From Bacteroidales bacterium UBA3724 (GTDB taxonomy: Bacteria; Bacteroidota; Bacteroidia; Bacteroidales; P3), in contig DFHL01000108.1 in the NCBI GenBank assembly GCA_002371315.1, positions 1 through 6,292 of the forward strand: a stretch of 6,292 nucleotides of DNA, in the 5' to 3' direction. Shown here in pieces: positions 6,256 to 6,292 of this stretch (position 1 is the stretch's first letter; each line of letters starts with the position of its first letter). The translations under genes and the position numbers were made by a program. The notes below the pieces were generated by a model that ran no database searches, had not been told where the DNA came from, and saw only the letters and a list, made by a program, of their open reading frames with translations.

Positions 6256-6275
6256 AGGTGGCCTAAGGGCCACTT
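6256..6275 (+). other. Short GC-rich hairpin at the window edge
   Basis: AGGTGGCC (6256-6263) pairs with GGCCACTT (6268-6275) around a TAAG loop, with one G-U pair in rightward RNA. A smaller stem, TCGGC-GGT-GCCGA (6235-6247), precedes it. The pair could be the leader of a rightward gene starting at the ATG at 6279-6281. The window ends too soon to decide. Confidence 0.3.
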
Positions 6276-6292
6276 TCTATGCCCGTTGTACA

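Larger units (their letters stand above)
5703..6292. other. Long A/T-rich non-coding region upstream of dnaA (promoter region; possible origin-like DNA)
   Basis: I see no convincing gene in these 590 bases. The part nearest dnaA (5703-5840) is A/T-rich and must hold its leader and promoter. A short GC-rich patch lies at 5844-5877. From 5881 to 6013 the DNA is extremely A/T-rich with runs of six or more A or T. From 6014 onward it alternates GC-rich palindromes with A/T runs. No exact DnaA box (TTATCCACA) is present. One-mismatch matches to the loose form TTWTNCACA occur at 5810-5818, 5911-5919 and 5988-5996, all in the same orientation, but such matches are expected by chance in DNA this rich in A/T. 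At the right edge, a rightward gene could begin at the ATG at 6279-6281, or a leftward gene could end at 6183. Neither can be confirmed. Confidence 0.6.

Noticed and set aside
5703..6292. CRISPR array, tRNA, rRNA or known riboswitch in the long gap
   Set aside because: No regularly spaced direct repeats, no cloverleaf, and no conserved riboswitch core such as a B12 or TPP box could be recognised on either strand.

Overview
This window looks like chromosomal DNA from a member of the Bacteroidales (Bacteroidota). DnaA carries the order-typical GNKDHATVLHAC box. A secreted C10 protease ends in a type A Por-secretion (T9SS) sorting domain, which points away from most of genus Bacteroides and towards Prevotellaceae, Muribaculaceae, Rikenellaceae or relatives. 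Genes are GC-rich at third positions, intergenic DNA is very A/T-rich, and no strong Shine-Dalgarno sites are visible, all usual for the phylum. I cannot name a genus from sequence alone.

Layout, left to right: (1) bases 1-153 are the 3' end of an unidentified rightward gene; (2) 154-260 is a convergent intergenic gap almost filled by a 67-nt near-perfect palindrome with nested palindromes, resembling a REP/BIME-type dispersed element; (3) 261-2639, leftward, is a large secreted multidomain protein (signal peptide, C10 prodomain and cysteine protease, beta-helix region, T9SS signal); (4) 2653-3588, leftward, is a D-2-hydroxyacid dehydrogenase; (5) 3648-4214, leftward, is a flavin reductase-family protein; (6) 4251-5702, leftward, is dnaA; (7) 5703-6292 is about 590 bases of non-coding, A/T-tract-rich DNA upstream of dnaA.

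The four leftward genes are closely spaced (36, 59 and 13 bases) and could be read as one unit from the dnaA promoter region, although an A/T-rich hairpin over the flavin reductase stop codon may separate the first two from the last two. The two oxidoreductases both act on reduced nicotinamide cofactors. Nothing in the sequence ties them functionally to replication initiation or to the exported protease, so the grouping is probably positional.

I see no clear new biological system. The items most worth a second look are the composite palindrome at 174-240, the C10 protease/beta-helix/T9SS architecture, and the phased A/T tracts plus hairpins upstream of dnaA, which could be a promoter/origin-like region although convincing DnaA boxes are absent.
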